From positions 1 through 13,793 of the forward strand of contig JALSIF010000219.1 in assembly GCA_026981635.1 (NCBI GenBank): 13,793 bases of DNA. The letters run 5' to 3'. The translations under genes and the position numbers were made by a program. Positions within the stretch are counted from its first letter, which is position 1. Every line of letters starts with the position of its first letter. A model generated the notes under the pieces. The model was given only the letters and a program-made list of their open reading frames with translations, was not told where the DNA came from and made no database searches. Origin of the DNA: JALSIF01 sp026981635 [NCBI: bacterium] (GTDB taxonomy: Bacteria > 4484-113 > JALSIF01). Positions 1 to 8,316 of the stretch are shown here, one piece after another.

Positions 1-2
1 CC

Positions 3-971
3 GGCTTCATCGGCTCCAATCTGGTGGAAGCTCTGCTCAGCCGGGGGGAGCGAGTCCGGGTAATTGACGACTTCTCCACCGGCCGGCTGGAGAACCTGGC
101 TCCTTTCCTTGACCGCATAGAACTGATTGAGGCCAGCATCACCGATGAAGACACCGTTGAGCGTGCCCTTCAGGGAGTGGACTATGTGCTTCACCAGGCC
201 GCCCTGCCCAGCGTGGCGCGCTCGCTTGAGGAGCCTGCCCGCACCAACCTGGTCAACGTCCAGGGGACGGTCATCCTGCTTGAGGCGGCAATAAGGGCAA
301 GAAACGAGGGGCTTGCCCCCATCAAGCGCTTTGTAATAGCTGGCTCATCCAGTGTTTACGGCAACACAACCCGACTGCCCAAGCGGGAAAGCGATACTCC
401 CTCTCCCCTCTCCCCCTATGCAGTCAGCAAGCTGGCCCAGGAGCATTATGGCCAGATTTTCCACCGGGTCTACGACTTGCCGGTGATAATACTTCGCTAC
501 TTCAACATTTACGGTCCCCGCCAGGATCCCCTGAGCCAATATGCAGCGGTTGTACCTGCCTTCATCACCGCCTTGCTGCGGGGCGATCGGCCGGTTATCT
601 ACGGGGACGGAGAACAAACCAGGGATTTCACCTATGTGGCCGATTGTGTTCAGGCTAACCTCAGGGCCTGCACCGCCCCCAGTGAAGCCTGTGGAAAGAT
701 CTTCAATGTCAGCTTCGGAAAGCGGATCTCCATCAACGAGCTGCTCTCCACCATCTGTGAGCTGATGGGCAAGGAGCCGGTTGAACCCCTCTATCAACCC
801 GCTCGCCCCGGCGATGTGCGTGATTCGCTTGCCGATACCAGCCTGGCCAGGCAGTATCTCGGCTACCATCCCAACTTCCCGCTGGAAAAGGGCCTCATGG
901 AGACCATACGCTGGTTCCAGCAGGCTCAGCCTACCGCCAAAGTGCTTGAGCAGGGAATGGAGCAGGCCTAG
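3..971 (+). CDS. NAD-dependent nucleotide-sugar epimerase, WbpP-like (5' partial)
   Basis: Extended short-chain dehydrogenase/reductase that probably interconverts UDP-hexoses or UDP-N-acetylhexosamines at C4 for surface polysaccharide synthesis in the cytoplasm. The frame is open to the window edge. The first visible residues, GFIGSNLVE, are the second half of the GxxGxxG NAD-binding loop, so only about ten N-terminal residues are missing; the GTG at 24 is internal. HQAALPSVARS, the GSSSVYG serine region (codons around 342-362) and the catalytic YxxxK pair (Tyr at 417-419, Lys at 429-431) are all present, as are RYFNIYGPRQDP and GDGEQTRDF. The HQAALxSVxRS and RQDP segments resemble the WbpP/UDP-GlcNAc 4-epimerase branch more than plain GalE. 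Exact substrate is inferred. Its TAG stop overlaps the stop of the convergent gene at 968. Confidence 0.9.
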   Translation, partial: GFIGSNLVEALLSRGERVRVIDDFSTGRLENLAPFLDRIELIEASITDEDTVERALQGVDYVLHQAALPSVARSLEEPARTNLVNVQGTVILLEAAIRARNEGLAPIKRFVIAGSSSVYGNTTRLPKRESDTPSPLSPYAVSKLAQEHYGQIFHRVYDLPVIILRYFNIYGPRQDPLSQYAAVVPAFITALLRGDRPVIYGDGEQTRDFTYVADCVQANLRACTAPSEACGKIFNVSFGKRISINELLSTICELMGKEPVEPLYQPARPGDVRDSLADTSLARQYLGYHPNFPLEKGLMETIRWFQQAQPTAKVLEQGMEQA

Positions 972-1879
972 CCCAGCTTCACCGTGAGGTAGGCCTTGAG
1001 CTTGTCGGCGATATCGGTGTAGGTTTCATACTCCAGAAGGTCGTGCTTCATGTAGTCCACCAGGGGAAGCTCGTACCCCTCCCCCCGCCTGCGGACAAGC
1101 ACTACCCGCTTGCCCTGGCCATAGGCGACCCCGATAAGCATGAGCATAGTTGAGTTCCACTCATCAATCAGAAACACCGCCGCCTCGCTCTCCTGGATGT
1201 TCTCACACAACCGGCAAGCCTGGTCAAGGTCGTTTAGGGGCTCCTCCATCCGGTAGGGCACTAGATTTATCTCCCGGATGGCGGGCACAATCACCCGCTC
1301 CCAAAGTTCGTCGTTGCGCGCACTCTGGGCAAGGTGCACCGTCACCTTCTTCTCGGTGAAGATGGGGTTTTTCCTGCACTGTCCCTCAGGAAACCTCCAG
1401 CAGCGGATAGTGTCGGTAGCGTCGCGGCGGTTTCTGAGTAGCCTAAGGTAGTCGCGCTTTAACTCCTCCAGCGCCTGTTCAACCTGCTCCTGGGTGACCG
1501 GCAGCTCCACTTCGGCCCCCCCCAGATGGCGCTCCATCTCCACCCCCGGGTTCTGAACCTCGGTGTAGTAGGGGCACTGCTCGCAGGTGGAAAAGTCGTA
1601 GAGCCTGATGCCCAGTTCCCGGCAGCTCATGGAGACGACCACCTTCCCCTCCCCCCGATAGGGCTTAAGCTCCGTTCCCAGGGAAAGGAAGCGGCAACGG
1701 GGGACGGACAGGATCTGGGGGACCTCGCAGTTGTAGCAGGTTAGCGGGTCAACCTCGTTTACGTGGGGATCGGTGGAGATGACGCAGCGGGTGGTTCCAC
1801 GTTCCACCCGCCGGAAACGGCAGGCGGGGATGTCCAGGAAGTTCTCAAAGGTTGGACCTCGCCTTCGCTTAGGGCTCAA
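968..1879 (-). CDS. Cysteine-rich protein with C-terminal nucleoside deoxyribosyltransferase/TIR-like domain
   Basis: Not recognised as a named family. The 303-aa protein has 12 cysteines: Cys20, 32, 48, 51, 62, 86, 99, 102, 160, 168, 222 and 225, including CxxC pairs at 48/51, 99/102 and 222/225, which suggests zinc or Fe-S binding. A helical linker spans about 128-152. Residues 178-303 read like the NDT/TIR-like Rossmann fold: VTVHLAQSARND, a helix, VIVPAIREINLVPYR, then AAVFLIDEWN, IGVAYGQGKRVVLV and a terminal helix. In catalytic relatives a Glu precedes the Leu-Gly of the NVFYELG-like motif; here that position is Leu248, so enzymatic activity is doubtful and ligand sensing is an alternative. 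The TTG start at 1877-1879 is supported by a GGAGG 6 nt upstream. It is divergent from the small putative zinc-ribbon gene at 1968. Fold assignment is by pattern only. Confidence 0.8.
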   Translation of the reverse strand: MSPKRRRGPTFENFLDIPACRFRRVERGTTRCVISTDPHVNEVDPLTCYNCEVPQILSVPRCRFLSLGTELKPYRGEGKVVVSMSCRELGIRLYDFSTCEQCPYYTEVQNPGVEMERHLGGAEVELPVTQEQVEQALEELKRDYLRLLRNRRDATDTIRCWRFPEGQCRKNPIFTEKKVTVHLAQSARNDELWERVIVPAIREINLVPYRMEEPLNDLDQACRLCENIQESEAAVFLIDEWNSTMLMLIGVAYGQGKRVVLVRRRGEGYELPLVDYMKHDLLEYETYTDIADKLKAYLTVKLG

Positions 1880-1885
1880 CGGCAG

Positions 1886-1890
1886 CCTCC
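1886..1890 (-). promoter_or_regulatory. Ribosome binding site deciding a TTG start
   Basis: GGAGG on the minus strand, 6 nt before the TTG at 1877-1879. It supports this rare start codon over internal ATGs. Confidence 0.75.
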
Positions 1891-1896
1891 GTGAAA

Positions 1897-1902
1897 GTTA
1901 TA
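1897..1902 (-). promoter_or_regulatory. Candidate extended -10 element for the cysteine-rich gene
   Basis: The minus strand reads TGCTATAAC: a TGn extension followed by TATAAC, one mismatch from the sigma-70 consensus TATAAT. The implied transcript starts just before the GGAGG, giving a short leader. No convincing -35 hexamer is visible 16-18 bp upstream, as expected if the TGn extension compensates. Confidence 0.5.
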
Positions 1903-1950
1903 GCACCCATCCCCAAATCCACCGCCCTATGGTGGGCCACCTGCTCCTGC

Positions 1951-1956
1951 TATCAT
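1951..1956 (+). promoter_or_regulatory. Candidate extended -10 element for the small zinc-ribbon gene
   Basis: The plus strand reads TGCTATCAT, a TGn extension plus a TATCAT hexamer. It ends 11 nt before the ATG at 1968, so transcription would start within about 5 nt of the start codon. Together with the missing Shine-Dalgarno sequence, this points to a nearly leaderless mRNA. It is the mirror of the minus-strand TGCTATAAC about 50 bp away. Confidence 0.45.
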
Positions 1957-1967
1957 ACCCGCCCACC

Positions 1968-2258
1968 ATGGATGAAGGGAAGGGACGGGACTGCCGTGGA
2001 CTGCTCTACGACCCCTACCCGGAAGGGGTAGGAAGCGGCAACGTACGCTATTTCTTCTGCACTTGTGGAGCCAGTGCCTGGGATCTCAGCACCCTACCCG
2101 GCGGCCAGATCCCCCTGCGCGGGGTCTATGAGATTGCCTGCTGCAACTGCGGTAGAAAGACCCGGTTTGACTTCGGGCGGGAGGTCTTCTACGAACACGA
2201 ACCCTACATCCCAGAGAGCGAAGAGGAGACCAGGTTTGCTGGCCGGGTCTACGACTAG
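1968..2258 (+). CDS. Small putative zinc-ribbon protein (96 aa)
   Basis: Unrecognised small cytoplasmic protein with no signal peptide or membrane segment. Cys31-x-Cys33 (FFCTCGAS) and Cys58/59-x-Cys61 (ACCNCGRK) are about 25 residues apart and look like two metal knuckles; Cys9 is extra. The C-terminus is acidic (IPESEEET). The frame is open upstream to 1773, but that part lies antisense to the divergent gene and has the composition of a shadow, so it was excluded. ATG 1968 is chosen because it follows a candidate -10 element closely; ATG 1929 is a less likely alternative. Neither has a clear Shine-Dalgarno. It is convergent with nadA, with stops 9 bp apart. A role in nucleic-acid binding or as a partner of the divergent cysteine-rich protein would be inference only. 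Confidence 0.65.
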   Translation: MDEGKGRDCRGLLYDPYPEGVGSGNVRYFFCTCGASAWDLSTLPGGQIPLRGVYEIACCNCGRKTRFDFGREVFYEHEPYIPESEEETRFAGRVYD

Positions 2259-2271
2259 CCAGGCCCGCTAG
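2255..2271. repeat. Inverted repeat holding both convergent stop codons
   Basis: CTAGC (2255-2259) and GCTAG (2267-2271) flank a 7-nt loop. The TAG stop of the zinc-ribbon gene lies in the left arm and the nadA stop in the right arm. A 5-bp stem without a T-tract is too weak to call a terminator; it may simply reflect the frequent CTAG stop context here. Confidence 0.4.
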
Positions 2272-3332
2272 CCCTTCCCGTTGTCCACCTTAAGGGGCCT
2301 TCCCCGACCGATCTCAAGCATGCGGTCAATGGCTCGCCGTGCCCTCCTGATCACCTCTTCCGGAAGCTCAACGATCTGCTCGGGGCGGGGCTCCTTCATG
2401 CACTGAAGGACATTGCGCAGGTTAATCCGCTTCATGTAGGGACAGAGAACGCAGCTGCCAATAAACTCACTTTCGGGAAACTCCACCCTGAGCCGGTCGG
2501 CCAGCCCACACTCGGTAACCAGCATGAACCGACCCGGATGGTGGCTGCGCACATACTCCACCATGTTGCCGGTGGAGCCGGCCAGGTCAGCGTGGGCCAC
2601 CACCGCCGCATCGCACTCGGTGTGGACCAGAACTTTGAGGTCGGGGAAGCGGCGCTTGAAGTAGTCCACCGTCTCGGCCATGAAGTTCTCGTGGACGATG
2701 CAGGTTCCCTGCCAGGTAATGAGCCGCTTTTTGGTGTAGGGCTGGAGGTTTTGGGCCATAAGCTGGTCGGGGATGAAGATCACCTCATCCCCCTCCATCG
2801 CCTCAATCACCTCCAGAGCGTTGGCGCTGGTACAGCAAGCATCGCTCTCCGCCTTCACTTCGGCGCTGGTGTTGATGTAACAGACCACCGGCACCCCGGG
2901 ATGCTCCGCCTTGAGCCTTCTCACCTCCCCGGCGGTGATGGAGTCAGCCAGCGAGCATCCCGCATCGGGGGCGGGATGAAGAACTGTCTTGTGGGGGGAA
3001 AGCACCTTGGCCGTTTCGGCCATGAAGCGCACCCCGCAAAAGACGATCACCTCGGCTTCAGACTCAGCAGCATGGCGAGAGAGGCCCAGCGAGTCTCCCG
3101 AGTAGTCGGCAATACCATAGATGATGTCCGGGGTCTGGTAGGAGTGGGCAAGGATGACTGCCCGTTTCTCCTCCTTCAGCCGGTTGATCTCCAAGGTGAG
3201 GGGAGCGATCAGCTCACACTCGGCAAGGGAGAACTCGGCATGGCGCAAGTGCTCATAAAGGCGCTCCGCCTCTCGCCTGATCTGTCCAGGGCTGAAATCC
3301 AGATCGGAGAACTCTACCGCTGGCTGCTGCAC
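2268..3332 (-). CDS. nadA: Quinolinate synthase NadA
   Basis: Condenses iminoaspartate with dihydroxyacetone phosphate to quinolinate, the second step of de novo NAD synthesis from aspartate, using a [4Fe-4S] cluster in the cytoplasm. The 354-aa length is normal for the family. Signature segments are AHSYQTPDI (62-70), IADYSGDSLGLS (74-85), FCGVRFMAETAKVLSP (98-113), PDAGCSLAD (122-130), HTEC (237-240) and CVLCPYMKRINL (294-305). Likely cluster ligands are Cys99, Cys240 and Cys297. HTEC replaces the more usual HPEC. The GTG start at 3330-3332 is the most upstream start in frame; an AGGCGG lies 10 nt before it. It follows atpC on the same strand after 99 bp, so it may be read through from the atp operon or have its own promoter. 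No nadB or nadC is in the window. Confidence 0.97.
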   Translation of the reverse strand: MQQPAVEFSDLDFSPGQIRREAERLYEHLRHAEFSLAECELIAPLTLEINRLKEEKRAVILAHSYQTPDIIYGIADYSGDSLGLSRHAAESEAEVIVFCGVRFMAETAKVLSPHKTVLHPAPDAGCSLADSITAGEVRRLKAEHPGVPVVCYINTSAEVKAESDACCTSANALEVIEAMEGDEVIFIPDQLMAQNLQPYTKKRLITWQGTCIVHENFMAETVDYFKRRFPDLKVLVHTECDAAVVAHADLAGSTGNMVEYVRSHHPGRFMLVTECGLADRLRVEFPESEFIGSCVLCPYMKRINLRNVLQCMKEPRPEQIVELPEEVIRRARRAIDRMLEIGRGRPLKVDNGKG

Positions 3333-3431
3333 CTTGTTGTTACCGCCTGCCCCTCGCTGGTTTCCTTACCTTTTTTACCACAATAACCCCAGATTGGTCT
3401 TAGTTGCGGCAGGCAACGAGAAACTGGCCCC
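3333..3431 (-). promoter_or_regulatory. nadA leader: local hairpin and competing long-range pairing
   Basis: The 99-bp atpC-nadA gap contains a perfect 5-bp hairpin, GTTGC/GCAAC, at 3403-3417. Part of it (GCCTGCC in RNA, 3408-3414) is also complementary over 7 nt to GGCAGGC at 3345-3351, which overlaps the AGGCGG ribosome-binding candidate at 3343-3348. The two structures are mutually exclusive. A weak -10-like TATTGT lies between them, at about 3380-3385 on the minus strand, without a clear -35. No T-tract follows the hairpin, so it is not a standard terminator. The sequence does not match what I recall of the NAD+-I riboswitch. Regulation is inferred. Confidence 0.3.
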
Positions 3432-3875
3432 TCAGACTGGCGGTGCCTGGCGCTTGACCACCTTCAGGCGGGTGAGGTTTCGCTCCCGCTGAAGCTTGAG
3501 CTCCTCCACCTCCCATGGCTCAAAGGCGGTGTAGGGATCGGCCGAAAGCTGGTTGAGCTTTTCCTCCGCCTCGGCCAGGTTGCGGGTGGCGCGATCCACA
3601 TCAATCTCGTCGCGGTGCTCAGCCATGTCGGCAAGGATGCGCACCCCCTCTCGGTGAACCTCTAGGAACCCACCGTGGGTGGCGAAGAACTCCACCTTCC
3701 CATCGGGAAGGCGGACAATTAGCTCGCCAATGCGCAGGGCAGCGATCATGGGCTGGTGGTGGGCCCAGACCCCAAAGTAGCCGTCCAGCCCGGGGGCGAT
3801 GATGGATACCACCTCACCCTCCCAGATGGGTCCATCGGGGGTGTAGAGCTCAAGCCGGTAGGTCCTAGCAGCCAT
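3432..3875 (-). CDS. atpC: F-type ATP synthase epsilon subunit
   Basis: Epsilon subunit of F1, part of the central stalk, which couples rotation to catalysis and can inhibit ATP hydrolysis. It has 147 aa, slightly longer than the usual 130-140. The N-terminal beta-sandwich (about 5-88) carries LELYTPDGPIWEGEV, APGLDGYFGVWAHHQPMIAAL and ATHGGFLEV. The C-terminal helical hairpin begins at EIDVDRATRNLAEAEEKL. The IDxxRA pattern there is the I/LDxxRA motif linked to ATP binding by epsilon in Bacillus PS3. The ATG at 3873-3875 follows a GGAGGTGG at 3887-3894 embedded in the end of atpD; the atpD stop is 6 nt upstream, suggesting translational coupling. It is the last gene of the ATP synthase operon. 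Confidence 0.97.
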   Translation of the reverse strand: MAARTYRLELYTPDGPIWEGEVVSIIAPGLDGYFGVWAHHQPMIAALRIGELIVRLPDGKVEFFATHGGFLEVHREGVRILADMAEHRDEIDVDRATRNLAEAEEKLNQLSADPYTAFEPWEVEELKLQRERNLTRLKVVKRQAPPV

Positions 3876-3881
3876 CGCCCG

Positions 3882-5333
<1,452 letters not shown>

Positions 5334-5359
5334 CTACTCCTTGATGATTGCGGTTTGGA

Positions 5360-6268
5360 TCAGGCACCTCCGCCCATCTTGCGCAGCGCTTCTGCGCCGC
5401 CCACGATGTCCAGTATCTCGTTGGTGATGCCCTCCTGGCGGGCCTTGTTGAACCAGAGGGTGAGGGTCTTGATCATGTCCTCTGCCGCCTGGGTGGCGTT
5501 GTCCATTGCCACCATCCTCGCCCCGTGCTCGCTGGTGTAGGTCTCCTGAATGGCCCTAAACAACACCGCCTCGTAGTAGCGGGGAAGCAGGGTGCCGATC
5601 ATCTCCGGCCCGGAGGGCTCAAACAGGACCTCGCCCTTTAGCCCTCCCCCATCTGCCTCGGCAAAGGGCCTGACCGATTCTTCGGTGATGGGGAGAAGCT
5701 GGCGCTGGGTGGGGATGTTTTTGACCACGTTGATGAAGTGGGCGTAGATCAGGTCAACCCGCTCGTAGCGGCCGCTGAAAAACAGCTCCCGGGCAAGGTC
5801 GGCGATGGGCTTTACCTCCCGGTAAGTAGCCTGCTTGGAGAACCATGGATAGTGGCGCACGATCTCAACCTTCCGGCGGCGGAAGAAGAGCCACCCCTTG
5901 CGACCCACCGTAATGAGGTCCACCTCCCTGCCCTGCTCCTTCTGCTGGTGAATGTAGGAGCGGGCCGCCCGGATCAGGTTGGCGTTGAAGGCCCCACACA
6001 GCCCCTTCTCTGCCGTAAGTAGGATAAGCAGGCTGCGACCGGTGGGCTCGGGAACGGTGGAGAGGGGGTGGGGATATTCGGAGAGGTGGGGAGCAAGGTC
6101 GGCCATCAGGCGGTTTAGGGTGTCAAAGTAGGGGGCGCTAAGCCTGGTCTGTCCCTCCGCCCGGGAGAGCTTGGCGGCCGAGACCATCTTCATGGCTCGG
6201 GTTATCTGGCGGGTGTTGTTGACCGACTTTATCCGCCGCTTGATGGCCCTTTCCTTTCCACCCGGCAT
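5360..6268 (-). CDS. atpG: F-type ATP synthase gamma subunit
   Basis: Gamma subunit, the rotating central shaft linking the c-ring to the alpha3beta3 head. It has 302 aa, slightly above the usual 285-295. The N-terminal helix KRRIKSVNNTRQITRAMKMVSAAKLSRA and the C-terminal helix with SEHGARMVAMDNAT and NEILDIVGGAEAL are the family signatures and form the coiled shaft. The Rossmann-like middle carries LLTAEKGLCGAFN. The ATG at 6266-6268 follows a GGAG about 7 nt upstream, inside the end of the preceding unrecognised gene, whose stop is only 3 nt before this start. That spacing implies translational coupling of atpG to the inserted ORF. Confidence 0.98.
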   Translation of the reverse strand: MPGGKERAIKRRIKSVNNTRQITRAMKMVSAAKLSRAEGQTRLSAPYFDTLNRLMADLAPHLSEYPHPLSTVPEPTGRSLLILLTAEKGLCGAFNANLIRAARSYIHQQKEQGREVDLITVGRKGWLFFRRRKVEIVRHYPWFSKQATYREVKPIADLARELFFSGRYERVDLIYAHFINVVKNIPTQRQLLPITEESVRPFAEADGGGLKGEVLFEPSGPEMIGTLLPRYYEAVLFRAIQETYTSEHGARMVAMDNATQAAEDMIKTLTLWFNKARQEGITNEILDIVGGAEALRKMGGGA

Positions 6269-6271
6269 GGC

Positions 6272-6709
6272 CTAACTCCCTTCTCCCTTGCCTTCGTCCT
6301 CTTCCTTCCCGCTTTCTTTCCCCTCTCCCACCTGATCACGAAGATGGGAGGCAAAACCGATCTCTACCCCCTCCTCGGCGGGTGCATAACCCTCCCGCTC
6401 GGGGAAGAAAACCACCGAGGTGATGAACTGCCACAGGATCAGCACATAGGCCTTGTAGCAGACCTTGCGCCGTTTCTCTGGCGGGATGTACTCCCCATCC
6501 TCAGTAAAGGCGGGGATGGAGCAGAAGTTGGGGTGCTCCACCCAGAGGCCAAGCTGGTCCACTCCCACAATACGGGCATAGAAGCTGGGCTCGTCTATGC
6601 CCTGCACACCAATGAGCTTCAAGGCATCGGGATTGACCCTAAGGAGCACCTTGGCCCCCTCAATCTCCTTGATGCTCATCTCTGTAGGGGTACCAGGCAA
6701 CGCTTCCAC
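6272..6709 (-). CDS. Unrecognised 145-aa protein encoded between atpA and atpG
   Basis: Not a canonical ATP synthase subunit and not a family I recognise. A compact core at about 16-106 carries EIEGAKVLLRVNPDALKL, SFYARIVGVDQLGLWVEHP and AYVLILWQFITSVVFFPE, an alternation suggesting a small beta-barrel, possibly Sm-like or PilZ-like; this is inference. There are two cysteines (63, 84) and no signal peptide or clear membrane helix. The last 24 residues are a low-complexity Gly/Glu/Lys tail (QVGEGKESGKEEDEGKGEGS), probably disordered. The GTG at 6707-6709 is 5 nt after the atpA stop, with GAGG 3 nt upstream; ATG at 6677-6679 (MSIKEIEG) is a plausible alternative. Its stop is 3 nt from the atpG start. 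The coding sequence is intact, and codon use looks like the neighbours, so it is an operon member, not debris. Confidence 0.85.
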   Translation of the reverse strand: MEALPGTPTEMSIKEIEGAKVLLRVNPDALKLIGVQGIDEPSFYARIVGVDQLGLWVEHPNFCSIPAFTEDGEYIPPEKRRKVCYKAYVLILWQFITSVVFFPEREGYAPAEEGVEIGFASHLRDQVGEGKESGKEEDEGKGEGS

Positions 6710-6714
6710 CTGCC

Positions 6715-8295
6715 TCAGGCCGCCTCTCCGCCGGCCGCCGGCACCTCCTCAAGCTCCCCCTGGGCCTTGAGCTCCTCGCGGAACTTGGCGGTGAACTCCT
6801 CGCAGGCCTTCTTGAGCTTCTGCTCAATCTCCTCGGGGAGCTGGCCGGTCTGGCGGATGTGGATGAGGATCTCCTCGTAATTCTCCTTCACGTAGGCAAT
6901 GAGTCCCTTCTCGTAGTCGCGCACCTTGGCCACCGGAAACTCATCCAGGTAGCCCTGGGTGCCGGCGTAGATGGCTACCACCTGCTCCTCGTTGGGGACC
7001 GGCTGATACTGGCCCTGCTTGAGGAGCTCGGTCATCCGCTCACCGCGGGTGAGCTGACGCTGGGTGGCGGGGTCAAGCTCGGAGCCAAACTGGGCAAAGG
7101 CGGCCAGCTCACGATACTGGGCCAGGGCCAGGCGGAGCATGCCGGCCACCTTCTTCATCGCCTTGGTCTGGGCAGAACCACCCACCCGGCTCACCGAGAG
7201 ACCCACGTTGATGGCCGGTCGGATGCCCTGGTAGAAGAGGTCGGGCTCCAGGTAGATCTGGCCGTCGGTGATGGAGATCACGTTGGTGGGAATGTAGGCG
7301 GAGACGTCGCCCGCCTTGGTCTCAATGATGGGCAGGGCAGTAAGTGACCCGCCGCCGTGATCATCGTTCAGTTTGCAGGCCCGCTCAAGCAGGCGCGAGT
7401 GGAGGTAGAAGACGTCGCCCGGGTAGGCTTCACGGCCCGGCGGGCGGCGAAGCAGCAGGGAGAGGGTGCGGTAGGCATCGGCGTGCTTGGAGAGGTCGTC
7501 GTAGATCACCAGCACATCCTTGCCCTGCCAGAGGAACTCCTCCCCCATGGCGCAGCCGGCGTAGGGGGCGATGTACTGGAGGGGAACTGGGTCGGAGGCA
7601 GTAGCACTTACCACCGTGGTGTACTCCATGGCGCCGTGCTTCTCCAGCACATCCACCACCCGGGCCACGGTGGAGCGCTTCTGCCCGATGGCCACATAGA
7701 TACAGATCACCGGTCGGTCGGTGTTCTGGGTGGATTTCTGGTTGATGATGGTGTCAATGACGATGGCGGTTTTGCCGGTCTGGCGGTCGCCGATGATCAG
7801 CTCACGCTGGCCACGGCCGATGGGGATCATGGAATCTATCGCCTTGATGCCAGTCATCAGGGGGATCTTTACCGGCTCCCTCAGCACCACACCGGGGGCT
7901 TTCACCTCCAGCGGGCGGGTCTTCTTGAGGGGGATGGGGCCCTTGCCGTCGAGCGGCTGACCGAGGGGATTTACCACCCGGCCGATCACCGCCTCCCCCA
8001 CCGGCACGCTCATCACCCGGCCGGTGCGCTTGACTGTGTCCCCCTCCTTCACCTTCTCCCCGGAGCCCATCAGCACCACCCCGACGTTCTCCTCCTCCAG
8101 GTTGAAGGCGATGCCGTAGACCTCGCCGGGGAACTCCAATAGCTCCATCGCCATGCAGTTCTCAAGCCCGAAGACCCGGGCGATACCGTCGCCCACCGAG
8201 AGCACAATCCCCCGGTCCTCCAGCTTGAGCTCCCGCTCGTAGGACTCAAGCTGCTGCTTGATTACACTGGCAATCTCTTCCGGTTTGATGCTCAT
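6715..8295 (-). CDS. atpA: F-type ATP synthase alpha subunit
   Basis: Regulatory nucleotide-binding subunit of F1, which binds nucleotide non-catalytically and supplies the arginine finger to beta. It has 526 aa. Motifs seen are [16 protein letters not shown] (delta-contact N-terminus), [23 protein letters not shown] (33-55), Walker A GDRQTGKT (169-176), the Walker B-like [12 protein letters not shown] (261-272), [16 protein letters not shown] (291-306) and [10 protein letters not shown] (367-376) with the arginine finger Arg370. The C-terminus ends in an Ala/Gly-rich stretch. The start ATG at 8293-8295 has a strong GGGAGGAG (8301-8308) 5 nt upstream. It lies 21 bp after atpH. Unusually, an unrelated ORF, not atpG, follows it. 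Confidence 0.99.
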   Translation of the reverse strand: MSIKPEEIASVIKQQLESYERELKLEDRGIVLSVGDGIARVFGLENCMAMELLEFPGEVYGIAFNLEEENVGVVLMGSGEKVKEGDTVKRTGRVMSVPVGEAVIGRVVNPLGQPLDGKGPIPLKKTRPLEVKAPGVVLREPVKIPLMTGIKAIDSMIPIGRGQRELIIGDRQTGKTAIVIDTIINQKSTQNTDRPVICIYVAIGQKRSTVARVVDVLEKHGAMEYTTVVSATASDPVPLQYIAPYAGCAMGEEFLWQGKDVLVIYDDLSKHADAYRTLSLLLRRPPGREAYPGDVFYLHSRLLERACKLNDDHGGGSLTALPIIETKAGDVSAYIPTNVISITDGQIYLEPDLFYQGIRPAINVGLSVSRVGGSAQTKAMKKVAGMLRLALAQYRELAAFAQFGSELDPATQRQLTRGERMTELLKQGQYQPVPNEEQVVAIYAGTQGYLDEFPVAKVRDYEKGLIAYVKENYEEILIHIRQTGQLPEEIEQKLKKACEEFTAKFREELKAQGELEEVPAAGGEAA

Positions 8296-8316
8296 AACCG
8301 CTCCTCCCTGTTGAGG

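Noticed and set aside
1773-1967. An N-terminal extension of the zinc-ribbon gene
   Set aside because: It is antisense to the start of the cysteine-rich gene and covers both promoter elements. Its residues are basic and low in information.
2538-3386. A 282-codon plus-strand frame antisense to nadA
   Set aside because: It lies opposite an unmistakable nadA and the translation is low-information and His/Gly-rich.
3403-3417. Rho-independent terminator after atpC
   Set aside because: The 5-bp stem is followed by TAAGACC, not a T-tract.
3333-3431. NAD+-I (nadA motif) riboswitch
   Set aside because: The gene context is right, but the conserved sequence blocks I remember for that motif are not visible. 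Only generic pairing was found.
6272-6709. A pseudogene or fragment of an ATP synthase subunit between atpA and atpG
   Set aside because: The frame is intact with start and stop tightly fitted to its neighbours, and no segment resembles any subunit.
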